Below, in pieces: positions 8,420 through 17,819 of a stretch of DNA of 64,000 nucleotides (position 1 is its first letter; each line of letters opens with the position of its first letter). The stretch spans positions 3,348,001-3,412,000 of the forward strand of contig NZ_CP047241.1 of the NCBI RefSeq assembly GCF_009856625.1. Reading direction: 5' to 3'. Below the pieces are notes generated by a model. It searched no databases, was not told the origin of the DNA, and saw only the letters and a list, made by a program, of their open reading frames with translations. This DNA comes from Aquitalea denitrificans. Its GTDB lineage: Bacteria > Pseudomonadota > Gammaproteobacteria > Burkholderiales > Chromobacteriaceae. The translations under genes were made by a program, and so were the position numbers.

Positions 8420-9153
8420 ATGATTAAAAACATTACGCTGGCAGTAAGCACTCTTTCCATCTGCAGCCTGCTTAATCTGGCACAGGCTGATGTTTCCATC
8501 AATACAACCCGCATCATTTACTTGGCCAGTAAAAAAGAAATTACCTTCAACGTGAATAATGCGGGCAAAAGGTCGTCACTAATACAGACATGGATTGATG
8601 AAGGGAATAGCAAGGACACACCAGACAATACTCCTGCACCCTTTATTTTAACTCCTCCCATATCGCTATTACAACCTGAAAAGGGGCAAAATATTCGCGT
8701 ACGCTATACCGGGGAAACCGCGCTCCCTACAGACAGAGAAAGCCTGTTCTGGGTAAATGTACTAGAAGTACCACAAAATAGCGACGATACTAACCAACTG
8801 CGCATTGGCGTCAGGAGTCGGATAAAATTTTTCTTTCGCCCTGAAAAACTGGACATCGCACCGGAGAATGCACCGGAAAAATTAAGCTGGAATTGATTAA
8901 CAAAAATTCTAAATGGCATGTAGCCATTCATAACAGCACGCCATACTATATTACTTTTAATCAAATACAGATTAATACCGAAAAAACAAAGGGCAGCGTT
9001 GATTTGTCACCGCAAAAATCCATGATTGCACCTAACAGTGATATCGAATACCCAATAACAGCTAAGAATGAAGAAATTAAATCAGGCATAAATTTCAGTA
9101 TTATCAATGACTTTGGTGGCAACTCGAGCTATACAGCCAAGCTTGCCGAATAG
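8420..9153 (+). pseudogene. Periplasmic fimbrial chaperone (PapD family), frameshifted
   Basis: PapD/FimC-type chaperone that donates a strand to pilins in the periplasm. The first part (ATG 8420, GGGGA upstream, to the stop ending at 8896) encodes the signal peptide and N-terminal Ig domain with the GQNIRVRY G1-strand motif and FFFRPEKL. The frame then breaks. The C-terminal domain (HNSTPYYITFN onward, to 9153) continues in another frame. The shift maps to the A5 run at 8877-8881, where one extra A would join PEK to IKLELINKN and restore a normal chaperone of about 244 residues. Either a real lesion, a slippage site or a sequencing error. Confidence 0.85.
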
Positions 9154-9198
9154 ACAAGCGAATAGCTGTCATCACTGTGACACAATAAGGTTTACACT

Positions 9199-11725
9199 GT
9201 GAAATCTGTTATCTTCAAAAAAAAGCCAATACACCTTTTTCTAGCAGTCTGCTTTGGCATGAGCCATCAAGCAGCACAAGCCAATGAAAATGGCAGCGAG
9301 CCTGCGTTTGACCGAAGCTTGCTATGGGGTGAATCTCTGAAGAAACTGGATTTCAGCAAATTTCAGACTGGCACATCACTACCGGAAGGTGAGTACAGCA
9401 CGGATATACTTATCAACGACATACCACGAGGACGTCGTGATATTCGCCTGACCAAAACACCTGACGGTAAAGATACAGTTCCATGCATCCCTCGCTCTCT
9501 ATTACTCGAACTGGGGGTCCGTGCCGACCGCTTGCCGGTAGCAACACAAAAAGATGAGTCACAAAAAGATGAGGATATTTGCGTTGATCTGGCCAAGCAG
9601 ATCGATGGCGCATTTTATCAATTTGATAGCAACCTCCTGCAGTTAAAAATCAGTGTTCCGCAGGTGGGCATGCAGCAGCATTTAGCAGGCTATACTCCGC
9701 CGGAAAGCTGGGATGCCGGCGTGCCTGCCTTACTTGTTGATTACTCCAGCAATTTTTACTACTCGAAAACAGGTGACACCAGTAATAGCAATGCCTATTT
9801 ATCCACAAATATAGGGCTAAATCTTGGCAGCTGGCGATTTCGTAATACGACGTCATTCAATTGGAGCAATTCGGGTGGGCACTCTATTGTTCCAACCCAA
9901 AGCTATATCAGTCATGATCTGGACACTATACATTCCCAACTGATTATTGGTGAAACCTTTACAGATTCCGATCTGTTCACTCCTGTCCCAATACGTGGAA
10001 TGCGTATTGCCAGTGATGATCGAATGAAGCCTATCAATGATACTGGTTATGCTCCAGTCGTCCGCGGGATGGCCAGTAGCAATGCCCATGTAGTCATTCG
10101 ACAAAATGGCTTTATCATTTCCGATACCACGGTTGCTCCTGGTGCATTTGAAATAAGAGATATTGCGCCGGCTAGCTACAATGGTGATCTTGAAGTAACG
10201 GTAACGGAAGCTGACGGTAAAGTAAAAACATTTTCCGTTCCCTTCTCTGCTGTACCACGCTCCTTACGAGAAGGTTCAGACCGCTACAACCTGTAGCCTG
10301 GGTCAAGTACGGAAATTACTCAATACCCGGCCCATGCTCGGACAATTTACCTACCAGCGTGGCTTATCTAATCTGATAACACTGAATGGCGGTGTTACGG
10401 CGTCAGATGGCTATTCTACGCTAGAGCTTGGTAGCGTATTCAACACCCAGTTTGGAGCCATGGGTTTTGATATTACCAATTCACATACCCGGCTTAATGA
10501 CACTACGCTAACAGGCCAGTCATATCGACTCAGCTTCAGCAGATTAATCAAAGAGACGGGAACCAATGTCACGCTGGCCGCATACCGTTACTCGACTTCT
10601 GGCTTTATGGATCTGCAAACCGCGCTAAATATTCGTGATACATTGGCAAACCCGAATAATGGCCAGCTATTGCTTAACGACTTCGCACGTTTGCGTAGCC
10701 GAGCAGAAGTTAATATTAATCAAAATTTTAACAATAACACCTCTGCCTATATTAGCGGTTCAATCCAGGATTACTGGGGAGGCCAGCCACGCAATACACA
10801 ATTTCAGGCAGGCTTACGACAAGGTTTCAAGTGGGGCAGCCTGGGACTAGATGCCAGCAGGCAGACCAACTTGGGCAATAAAACCGTCAACAGCATTATG
10901 TTTAGCATTAACTATAATCTGGATAGTAGCAAGATATTCAGCAGCTCGCTGCGCCACGACTCTACCGGCAGTAATGATGCCCAAATCAATATGAGCGGCA
11001 CCATAGACGAAGATAGAAAACTCAGCTACGGAATAAATGCCGGGGAAAGTCATACTGGCGGCAGTAATAGCAGTAACTACAGCAGTATTGCTGGCAACAT
11101 CGCCTATCAGGGTAGCAAAGGCATTGTTAATGCCAGTGCCAGCAGTGCCACCCATAGTAAGCAAGCCTCTTTCGGCTTGAGTGGCTCGGTAGTGGCCGCT
11201 GCCGGGACTGTGCTGCTCGGCCAGCAACTGGGTGAAAGCGCCGCCATCATCGAAGCCCCGGATGCCAAAGGCGCAATGGTGATGCCAGGCATCGGTGTGG
11301 AAGTTGATGGTTCAGGACATGCGCTACTGCCATCACTATCTTCTTACCGTAAGAATGATATACAGCTAGAAACCGGCAGCATGAGCGATGGCGTACAACT
11401 GGACTACAGCAGTACGCAAGCCATCCCACGCAGTGGTTCGGTCATTCTGGTGAAGTTTAAAACCAGCAAGGGCCTGCCGCTGCTACTGAAGACCCGCTTT
11501 GCCGATGAAAGCCCATTGCCTTTTGGTGCCAGCGTTAAAGACAAGGACGGCAATGTGGTCGGTGATATCGGACAAGGTGGCAAACTGTTTGCCCGTGTCA
11601 AACAGGCGAGTGGCAATCTGTTTGTCGACCTGGAAGGCGGCAAGAAGTGCATGCTGCGTTATGACAATGCCGATTCCAGCATCGCCTCATTCAAGAGCAG
11701 CGTCTGCCAGACAAGTTTAAATTAA
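9199..11725 (+). pseudogene. Fimbrial outer-membrane usher, frameshifted
   Basis: FimD/PapC-type usher, the outer-membrane secretion pore and assembly platform. The N-terminal part (9199-10296) has a signal peptide, the N-terminal chaperone-binding domain and the start of the beta-barrel with the plug region (PVIRGMA-like VVRGMASSNAHVVIRQNG). It stops after DRYNL at 10296. The remaining barrel and C-terminal domains continue in another frame. Removing one T at about 10294 joins YNL to SLGQVRKLLNTRP and gives one usher of about 840 residues, the family length. The C-terminal plug-like segment ends in a cysteine pair (KKCMLRYD, SSVCQTS). Confidence 0.87.
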
Positions 11726-11775
11726 TGTATTTGACACAAACCGCTGAAGAATAAATCGAGTTGGGAGAGGATGAC

Positions 11776-12909
11776 ATGCCAGATGCCAGATGCAATACAC
11801 AGCACACAAATAAATTATATAGAGGGCTGACTAAAATCGGCTTGCTGGTAGGGCTTATTATTTTACCTAATCTGGTTCATGGTGCCTGCACCCGAATGGG
11901 AGCCACTGGCAATATCCCATTAGCTATTTCCGGCGTCACGGCTCCTGCACGAGATGCACCACTAGTCACACCACTCAGCCCTTGGAATACCTATAATAAT
12001 CTTACATTTTTTAATTGCGACACCACAAAGCTGACATACTTTTATGCAGCCGGGCAATCCACAGGCGGTAACATGATAATAGTTGGCTATTATACTGACC
12101 CAAGCGATGGAAATACATATCCGATCAACACATTTCCATTTAACACCGCTACAGGTCCGACTGCGGGAGTGGGCTATATTGTTGGAATAGGGCCGGATAG
12201 TAGTCGTACTTTACCTTGGGGGCTCGGTCAGATAGTTATCTATGATACAACTATTCCAAGCTCTCCATCAGTTTATTCCTTTATCAAACTAAGACTGGTA
12301 CGTTATGCGCAACTCCCATCAAATACCATCCAGACAGGAAGTACAGGCTCTTTTGTGTTTTTGTGGACATCGGCAAATGCAAGCTATTCCTATCCAGATC
12401 CGGCAAAATCTCCCATGGCTCAAACACTATTTGCAGCCTTCGGCACAACCTATACATTCCCCCAGGGAACAGGCGCGAGCTGCTCGGTCAACACACAGAA
12501 TTTGCAGGTTAATTTACCCGCCATTGAAGCCAAACAATTAAGCAGTGTTGGCGCAACTACCGGCAATACGCCATTTTCACTGTGGGTAAATTGCCCTAGT
12601 ACTACACCTGTTAATGTATACATGACGCTGACTGATAATAGCAAGCCAGGTCAAACAAACTCTACGGTAGTCAGCGCGGCCAGTGGTTCTAGTGCAAGCG
12701 GGGTAGGGGTACAGATTAGCGATCAATACGGCCTACCGATTACCCTGGGGCCGGACTCCAGCATGGCGGGTAATCCTGGTCAGTTTTTGGTGAGAAGTAA
12801 TTTGACAGGCAGCCTACCCATTCCATTTACCGCAAGCTATATCCGCACCGGGACTATAAAACCGGGGACACTGAAAGCAATTGCCACCTTCACCATGTCG
12901 TATCAATAG
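11776..12909 (+). CDS. Fimbrial tip adhesin-like protein 1
   Basis: Two-domain adhesin-like subunit, 377 residues from the ATG at 11776 (GGGAGAGGA just upstream). The N-terminus has a long basic n-region and a hydrophobic signal ending near VHGAC. Residues about 40-230 form a putative receptor-binding domain with motifs APARDAPLVTPLSPW, TYFY and DPSDGNTYP. The last 143 residues are a pilin domain (CSVNTQNLQVNLP ... TFTMSYQ) with the donor-strand-accepting C-terminus. This pilin domain is nearly identical to that of the next gene, while the N-terminal domains have diverged. Last known role in the cluster: tip binding. Confidence 0.8.
   Translation: MPDARCNTQHTNKLYRGLTKIGLLVGLIILPNLVHGACTRMGATGNIPLAISGVTAPARDAPLVTPLSPWNTYNNLTFFNCDTTKLTYFYAAGQSTGGNMIIVGYYTDPSDGNTYPINTFPFNTATGPTAGVGYIVGIGPDSSRTLPWGLGQIVIYDTTIPSSPSVYSFIKLRLVRYAQLPSNTIQTGSTGSFVFLWTSANASYSYPDPAKSPMAQTLFAAFGTTYTFPQGTGASCSVNTQNLQVNLPAIEAKQLSSVGATTGNTPFSLWVNCPSTTPVNVYMTLTDNSKPGQTNSTVVSAASGSSASGVGVQISDQYGLPITLGPDSSMAGNPGQFLVRSNLTGSLPIPFTASYIRTGTIKPGTLKAIATFTMSYQ
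12478..12909 (+). repeat. Adhesin 3' block, copy 1
   Basis: A 432-bp segment encoding the pilin domain and stop of adhesin 1. Compared base by base with 13716-14147 I find 4 differences (at 12486 and in the codons GAA/GAC, CGC/CGG and CAA/CAG). Homology ends abruptly upstream, at the junction with the receptor-binding domain. Confidence 0.95.
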
Positions 12910-13049
12910 TATATCCACAGCCAAAGCAAAGATATACCAATCTTAAATGGTGACGTGCAGGCTAATTCCAGACAAGGCAGCATCAACACTCATAGCTTAG
13001 TCTATCAGGATGAACAGCTTGAACATCAATCACCTATGGATTTATCAAC

Positions 13050-14147
13050 ATGACTAAGCAGCACATACCCATTTACATTGCTGAAAAAATTGGCTTACTG
13101 ATTAGCATTGCCATCCTGCCTAGCGTGACATATGCGTGCACAACATCTTACCCAACAATTGTTCCACTAACCATCCCACAATCTAGCATCATCGCCCCTG
13201 CGCGGGATGCACCACTGATTACACCGCTCAGCGCATGGGCCACAACGACATTATCTCCTGCATATACACGATGCAGTACCACCACAATGACTTATTTCTA
13301 CATAGGAATGCTTACATCTGCTCTAACACGTGTGGGCTATTATTTTGACCCAAGCGATGGTATTAACTATCCTGTCTGGGGGTCTCCTGGATCCACGATT
13401 AATTTCGGAGTTGGCTTTATTGCAGGAGGAGGCTCCAACGGCTCAAATATAACACCCATTGATTTTTATGCTCCATATACACTCTATGAAGCAAAAATAC
13501 CTAATACAACTGAACCCATTTTTGCAAAACTCCGTCTGATGCGTTATGCACCTATAACTCTTACAAAAGTTACCTATGGATATACTAACTGGGTAGGTTT
13601 TGTAGTAAGTTATAAATCCCCCGCCCAGTTTGATCCTGCGAGCAGTCGTATAACTGGTGTCACTTTTACGAGTAATAATCAAACGTGGACCGTATCGACA
13701 GGGAGTGCAGCTGCTAGCTGCTCAGTCAACACACAGAATTTGCAGGTTAATTTACCCGCCATTGACGCCAAACAATTAAGCAGTGTTGGCGCAACTACCG
13801 GCAATACGCCATTTTCACTGTGGGTAAATTGCCCTAGTACTACACCTGTTAATGTATACATGACGCTGACTGATAATAGCAAGCCAGGTCAAACAAACTC
13901 TACGGTAGTCAGCGCGGCCAGTGGTTCTAGTGCAAGCGGGGTAGGGGTACAGATTAGCGATCAATACGGCCTACCGATTACCCTGGGGCCGGACTCCAGC
14001 ATGGCGGGTAATCCTGGTCAGTTTTTGGTGAGAAGTAATTTGACAGGCAGCCTACCCATTCCATTTACCGCAAGCTATATCCGGACCGGGACTATAAAAC
14101 CGGGGACACTGAAAGCAATTGCCACCTTCACCATGTCGTATCAGTAG
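13050..14147 (+). CDS. Fimbrial tip adhesin-like protein 2
   Basis: Paralogue of the preceding adhesin, 365 residues with a signal peptide ending near VTYA. The N-terminal domain keeps scattered motifs (APARDAPLITPLSAW, TYFY, VGYYFDPSDG) but is otherwise divergent, suggesting a different ligand or antigenic variant. The C-terminal pilin domain differs from adhesin 1 by one residue (D for E in AIDAKQL). A 140-bp gap separates the two genes, so it may have its own promoter or be translated from the long fimbrial message. A strong terminator follows. Confidence 0.8.
   Translation: MTKQHIPIYIAEKIGLLISIAILPSVTYACTTSYPTIVPLTIPQSSIIAPARDAPLITPLSAWATTTLSPAYTRCSTTTMTYFYIGMLTSALTRVGYYFDPSDGINYPVWGSPGSTINFGVGFIAGGGSNGSNITPIDFYAPYTLYEAKIPNTTEPIFAKLRLMRYAPITLTKVTYGYTNWVGFVVSYKSPAQFDPASSRITGVTFTSNNQTWTVSTGSAAASCSVNTQNLQVNLPAIDAKQLSSVGATTGNTPFSLWVNCPSTTPVNVYMTLTDNSKPGQTNSTVVSAASGSSASGVGVQISDQYGLPITLGPDSSMAGNPGQFLVRSNLTGSLPIPFTASYIRTGTIKPGTLKAIATFTMSYQ
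13716..14147 (+). repeat. Adhesin 3' block, copy 2
   Basis: Second copy of the 432-bp pilin-domain block (see 12478-12909), in the same orientation 1238 bp downstream. Four mismatches in 432 bp point to recent duplication or ongoing gene conversion. Confidence 0.95.
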
Positions 14148-14188
14148 CGCAGTGGATTCAGGCGGATTTAAAAGGTAAGTTGAAATTG

Positions 14189-14223
14189 AAAAAGCCCTTG
14201 CATTATCTGCAAGGGCTTTTTTT
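14189..14223 (+). terminator. Terminator of the fimbrial cluster
   Basis: Stem aaagcccttgc (14191-14201) with gcaagggcttt (14209-14219), followed by T runs. It closes the fimbrial cluster and is symmetrical enough to stop the converging tRNA operon as well. Confidence 0.85.
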
Positions 14224-14296
14224 GGAGGCGCGGGCCGGAGTCGAACCGACCTACACGGATTTGCAATCCGGTGCATAACCGCTTTGCTACCGCGCC
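14223..14296 (-). tRNA. tRNA-Cys (GCA)
   Basis: A 74-nt cloverleaf, acceptor GGCGCGG, anticodon GCA in GATTGCAAATC, T-loop GGTTCGACTCC, CCA encoded. It is the last gene of the tRNA operon read from 14802 leftwards. Confidence 0.95.
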
Positions 14297-14338
14297 GTAG
14301 CTTGTGTTCAATCAGCGCTGCGTCTGACTGATAAATTG

Positions 14339-14414
14339 TGGAGCGGGAAACGAGGCTCGAACTCGCGACCTCAACCTTGGCAAGGTTGCGCTCTACCAAC
14401 TGAGCTATTCCCGC
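14339..14414 (-). tRNA. tRNA-Gly (GCC), copy 4 in transcription order
   Basis: 76 nt, anticodon GCC in CCTTGCCAAGG, D-arm AGCTCAGTTGGTAGAGC, T-loop GTTCGAGCC, CCA encoded. Identical to the three other copies upstream. Confidence 0.95.
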
Positions 14415-14443
14415 GTCGTGGGTGCTACTTTTGATAGTGTGGG

Positions 14444-14519
14444 TGGAGCGGGAAACGAGGCTCGAACTCGCGACCTCAACCTTGGCAAGGTTGCGCTCTA
14501 CCAACTGAGCTATTCCCGC
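14444..14519 (-). tRNA. tRNA-Gly (GCC), copy 3
   Basis: 76 nt, identical to the neighbouring copies. Separated by 29 bp from the copy at 14339 and 46 bp from the one at 14566. Confidence 0.95.
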
Positions 14520-14565
14520 GTCGCATGGCACTACCAAACATGTTTACTGCTGCCAATACAGTGGA

Positions 14566-14641
14566 TGGAGCGGGAAACGAGGCTCGAACTCGCGACCTCA
14601 ACCTTGGCAAGGTTGCGCTCTACCAACTGAGCTATTCCCGC
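14566..14641 (-). tRNA. tRNA-Gly (GCC), copy 2
   Basis: 76 nt, identical to the neighbouring copies. A 28-bp spacer separates it from copy 1. Confidence 0.95.
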
Positions 14642-14669
14642 GTCGCATATACTGCTGCAAATCAAGTAG

Positions 14670-14745
14670 TGGAGCGGGAAACGAGGCTCGAACTCGCGAC
14701 CTCAACCTTGGCAAGGTTGCGCTCTACCAACTGAGCTATTCCCGC
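14670..14745 (-). tRNA. tRNA-Gly (GCC), copy 1
   Basis: 76 nt, first gene of the operon, about 57 bp downstream of the promoter. Identical to the other three copies. Confidence 0.95.
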
Positions 14746-14801
14746 ATACAACTTGGTTTGCTTCTCTTGTCTGCCACCTAAGTGGCGTCGAGAGAGTGCG
14801 A

Positions 14802-14829
14802 ATTATAAGGGTTTCTCGCCCCCTGTCAA
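14802..14829 (-). promoter_or_regulatory. Consensus sigma-70 promoter of the tRNA-Gly/Cys operon
   Basis: On the minus strand, TTGACA (14824-14829), a 16-bp spacer and TATAAT (14802-14807), both hexamers perfect. A TCGCAC discriminator follows. The -35 lies 5 bp beyond the pgsA stop, so the tRNAs have their own promoter besides any read-through. A small hairpin (GCCAC/GTGGC, 14773-14786) lies in the leader. Confidence 0.9.
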
Positions 14830-14833
14830 CACT

Positions 14834-15415
14834 TCAAACATCAATTTTTTTGCCGGAAAACTCGCGGGCAGCCATGCGCAGATAGTAAACCATTGACCAT
14901 AAAGTCAAAATCACGGCGATAACCATGAAAATATTTCCTGCAAGCAGGCTATCCACACCAGGGAAAAGCGGACCGGCATAAAGCAACAACAGGATGGCCA
15001 GCATTTGTGCTGCCGTTTTCAGCTTGCCAATATAGGCCACGGCAACGCTGCCTCGGCTTCCCATGCCGGCCATCCATTCGCGTAGTGCGGAGATGGTGAT
15101 TTCACGACCGATGATGATCATGGCCATCCAGCCCGGGGTACGGCCCATTTCCACCAGCAGGATAAGTGCAGCTGCCACAATGAGTTTGTCGGCCACTGGA
15201 TCCAGAAACGCCCCGAATGCCGAGGTCTGGCCTAGCTTGCGGGCCAGAAAGCCATCCAGCCAGTCAGTCCAGGCGGCAAGGAAGAAGATCATGGCACCGA
15301 CATTATTGCGGTCGGCGGCCAGCAGCATGGAATCCGGCAGGAAAAAGACGGCTACACACAGTGGTATCAGCGCAACGCGCAGCCAGGTAAGGAAGATCGG
15401 CAAATTGAAGGGCAT
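14834..15415 (-). CDS. pgsA: CDP-diacylglycerol-glycerol-3-phosphate 3-phosphatidyltransferase
   Basis: Makes phosphatidylglycerol phosphate from CDP-diacylglycerol and glycerol 3-phosphate at the inner membrane, the committed step to phosphatidylglycerol and cardiolipin. The CDP-alcohol phosphotransferase signature is complete: D51, D54-G, A58-R59, G68, D72, D76. The 193-residue product has several hydrophobic helices. It lies 26 bp downstream of uvrC on the same strand, the usual uvrC-pgsA pairing, and just before the tRNA operon. Confidence 0.93.
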   Translation of the reverse strand: MPFNLPIFLTWLRVALIPLCVAVFFLPDSMLLAADRNNVGAMIFFLAAWTDWLDGFLARKLGQTSAFGAFLDPVADKLIVAAALILLVEMGRTPGWMAMIIIGREITISALREWMAGMGSRGSVAVAYIGKLKTAAQMLAILLLLYAGPLFPGVDSLLAGNIFMVIAVILTLWSMVYYLRMAAREFSGKKIDV

Positions 15416-15441
15416 GTGGTTAATCTGCTTATGGTTTTCGT

Positions 15442-17247
15442 TTAATGCAAAGCCTGGTAGATCTTTTCCGCGAGGGTTTGACTAATGCCATCTACCTGGG
15501 ACAAATCGTCAATACTGGCTGCCACTACACCACGTAAACCACCAAAGCGCAGTAACAATTGCTGACGTCGCTTGGCGCCAACCCCTGGAATCTCTTCCAG
15601 CGTGGATGCTGTACGCGCCTTGGCACGCCGCGCACGGTGTCCGGTAATGGCAAAGCGGTGCGCTTCGTCACGGATGGTCTGGATCAGGTGCAATGCCGGG
15701 TGATCACTGCGCAATTGTAGCGTCTTTTGCTGGTAAGGGAGGATGAGCGTTTCCAGACCGGGTTTGCGCGCTTCGCCCTTGGCTACCCCGATGATGGGCA
15801 ACGTCAGGCCCAACTCGGCAAAGACCTCTAGCGCCACACCAACCTGGCCCTTGCCGCCATCAATCAATACCGCATCGGGCAATACGCCCTCCCCTGCCGC
15901 CAGGCGACTATAGCGACGGGTAAGCGCTTCGCGCATCGCAGCGTAATCATCGCCTGCTTTGGCAGTTTCAATATTGAAGCGCCGATACTGACCGGGCTGC
16001 ATGGCTTCCTTGTCGTATACGACGCAAGACGCCACCGTGGCTTCGCCCATGGTATGGCTGATATCAAAGCACTCCAGGCGCTCTACCCCCTCCAGTCCCA
16101 GTGCTTCGTTCAGCTGCGCCACGCGGTGTTGCTGGGTAGCCTTGCTGCTAAGACGCTGCTGAATGGCCAACATGGCGTTCTTTTCGGCCATTTCCAGCCA
16201 CACGCGCCGTTCGCTGATGGGATTGCTGACCAGATGGACACGACGTTCCGACTGCTGCTCCATCAGTTCACGCAATGCCGCTGATACATCCTGATTGACA
16301 ATGATGACCGGTGGCATGGGCGCACCGAGATAATGCTGGGCGAGAAATGCATCCAGCGCGGCTCCTGCATCGTCGTCAACAGCGCCCTGGGGAAAAAAGC
16401 TTTTGTCTCCCAGATGGCGACCGCCTCGTATCATTACCAGATTGATGCAAACCAGCCCGCCATCGGCGACTGCAGCCACGACATCACAATCCTGCTGGCT
16501 GGCATTACTGGAAACAAACTGTTTTTCCTGTACCCGGCTCAAGGCCTGGATCTGGTCGCGCAGCTCGGCTGCCTGCTCGAACTCCAGCGCCAGCGCAGCT
16601 TGCTCCATGCGCTGGGTCAACGTGTCGATCAGTTCGTTTTGCCGACCTTGCAAAAAGGCAACGGCGCTTTGCACATCGCCCCGGTATTCCTCCGCACTGA
16701 TATGTTCGACACAGGGGCCGGAGCAGCGCTTGATCTGATACAGCAGGCAGGGGCGTGAGCGATTGGCAAATACAGCATCTTCGCAAGTGCGCAGGCGAAA
16801 CACCTTTTGCAGGATCTGAATGCTTTCCCTGACGGCATAACTGTTGGGGTAAGGGCCAAAAAACTGATGCGGCTTCTTGGGTTCTCCCCGGTAATAGGCC
16901 AATTGGGGAAAGGTGTGGCCGGTCAGCATCAGATAGGGATAGGACTTGTCATCCCGAAACAGGATGTTGTACTTGGGTGCCAGCGCCTTGATCAGGTTGT
17001 TTTCCAGGATCAGCGCTTCGGCTTCCGAGCGGGTGACGGTGGTTTCAATACTGGCAATCTGCCGCACCATGAGCTGAATGCGGGGTGAGTGGTCAGTCTT
17101 CTGGAAATACGAACTGACGCGCTTTTTCAGATCGATGGCCTTGCCCACATAAAGCACATTGCCCGACGTATCGAACATGCGATAGACGCCGGGCAAATTG
17201 GGGAGTGTGGCCAGTACCGATTGATAATCGAAACTGTTCTGGTTCAT
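15442..17247 (-). CDS. uvrC: UvrABC excinuclease subunit C
   Basis: Nuclease subunit of nucleotide excision repair, making both incisions around a lesion. Domains in order: GIY-YIG nuclease at the N-terminus (LPGVYRMF ... VLYVGKAIDLKKR), UVR motif (LEFEQAAELRDQI) near residue 215, RNase H-like endonuclease (CFDISHTMGEATVASCVV) and two helix-hairpin-helix motifs at the C-terminus (EEIPGVGAKRRQQLL). I chose the ATG at 17247 (601 residues, the family length). The open frame runs back to 17358 but only into the upstream DUF4124 gene, which ends 4 bp before this start. Confidence 0.95.
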   Translation of the reverse strand: MNQNSFDYQSVLATLPNLPGVYRMFDTSGNVLYVGKAIDLKKRVSSYFQKTDHSPRIQLMVRQIASIETTVTRSEAEALILENNLIKALAPKYNILFRDDKSYPYLMLTGHTFPQLAYYRGEPKKPHQFFGPYPNSYAVRESIQILQKVFRLRTCEDAVFANRSRPCLLYQIKRCSGPCVEHISAEEYRGDVQSAVAFLQGRQNELIDTLTQRMEQAALALEFEQAAELRDQIQALSRVQEKQFVSSNASQQDCDVVAAVADGGLVCINLVMIRGGRHLGDKSFFPQGAVDDDAGAALDAFLAQHYLGAPMPPVIIVNQDVSAALRELMEQQSERRVHLVSNPISERRVWLEMAEKNAMLAIQQRLSSKATQQHRVAQLNEALGLEGVERLECFDISHTMGEATVASCVVYDKEAMQPGQYRRFNIETAKAGDDYAAMREALTRRYSRLAAGEGVLPDAVLIDGGKGQVGVALEVFAELGLTLPIIGVAKGEARKPGLETLILPYQQKTLQLRSDHPALHLIQTIRDEAHRFAITGHRARRAKARTASTLEEIPGVGAKRRQQLLLRFGGLRGVVAASIDDLSQVDGISQTLAEKIYQALH

Positions 17248-17251
17248 GTGG

Positions 17252-17686
17252 TCACTGGTTACACCAGCTTTGCACATCCTGCTGGGCTTGTTGCTGCAGG
17301 GAACTGCGCTGGCTGTCGGTGGCGAGGGCATTGCTGCCGGGCATGCGGACACGACCATTTTGCTGCAGCGATGCCAGATTGTCGCGGGCGCGCTTGCAGT
17401 TTTCCTGTGCCACTTTCTTGTTCTGTTCTTTCACCTTGGCGTTTTCGGCAGAAATTTCGGCATTTTTCTTGTCGGTATCGCTCAAGGGGCTGCCCTTGAC
17501 TGCCTTGGCCGGAGCCGATGCGGGCGCATAGGCGCGCACATTCATCTGCTTGGCCTTGGAACCTGGCGGCGGCTGATCGGAAAATACTGTTTTGCCGTTG
17601 GCATCGACATATTGATACACCTCCGCCATCGCGGGGGCCGACAGCAGCAATGCAACAAGCACGCTCAGAATAGCGGGGGTTTTCAT
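17252..17686 (-). CDS. DUF4124-domain exported protein
   Basis: Small periplasmic protein of about 144 residues from the ATG at 17686. The signal peptide (MKTPAILSVLVALLLSAPAMA) is followed by the DUF4124 motif EVYQYVDANGKTVFSDQPPPG near residues 22-43, then a charged, coiled-coil-prone middle (KKNAEISAENAKVKEQNKK) and two cysteines. Function unknown. It ends 4 bp before the uvrC start, so the two are probably co-transcribed, though no functional link is evident. Confidence 0.8.
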   Translation of the reverse strand: MKTPAILSVLVALLLSAPAMAEVYQYVDANGKTVFSDQPPPGSKAKQMNVRAYAPASAPAKAVKGSPLSDTDKKNAEISAENAKVKEQNKKVAQENCKRARDNLASLQQNGRVRMPGSNALATDSQRSSLQQQAQQDVQSWCNQ

Positions 17687-17763
17687 GGTGTGATGTCCTA
17701 AGCTGAAACACACTGATTGTACGGTGTCGGGGCGCTGATCGCAAAAGCAAGCATCAGCATTTT

Positions 17764-17792
17764 TTGCAACACATCAATAGTCTCGGTATAAT
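17764..17792 (+). promoter_or_regulatory. guaB promoter
   Basis: TTGCAA (17764-17769), a 17-bp spacer and a perfect TATAAT (17787-17792), 28 bp upstream of the guaB ATG. Confidence 0.75.
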
Positions 17793-17819
17793 GCCGCTTT
17801 GCCGCAAAGGAAACGCCAG

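Noticed and set aside
14339..14745. CRISPR-like evenly repeated 76-bp units
   Set aside because: Units are tRNA-Gly genes with full cloverleafs and CCA ends; spacers of 28-46 bp are not unique-length spacers of an array.
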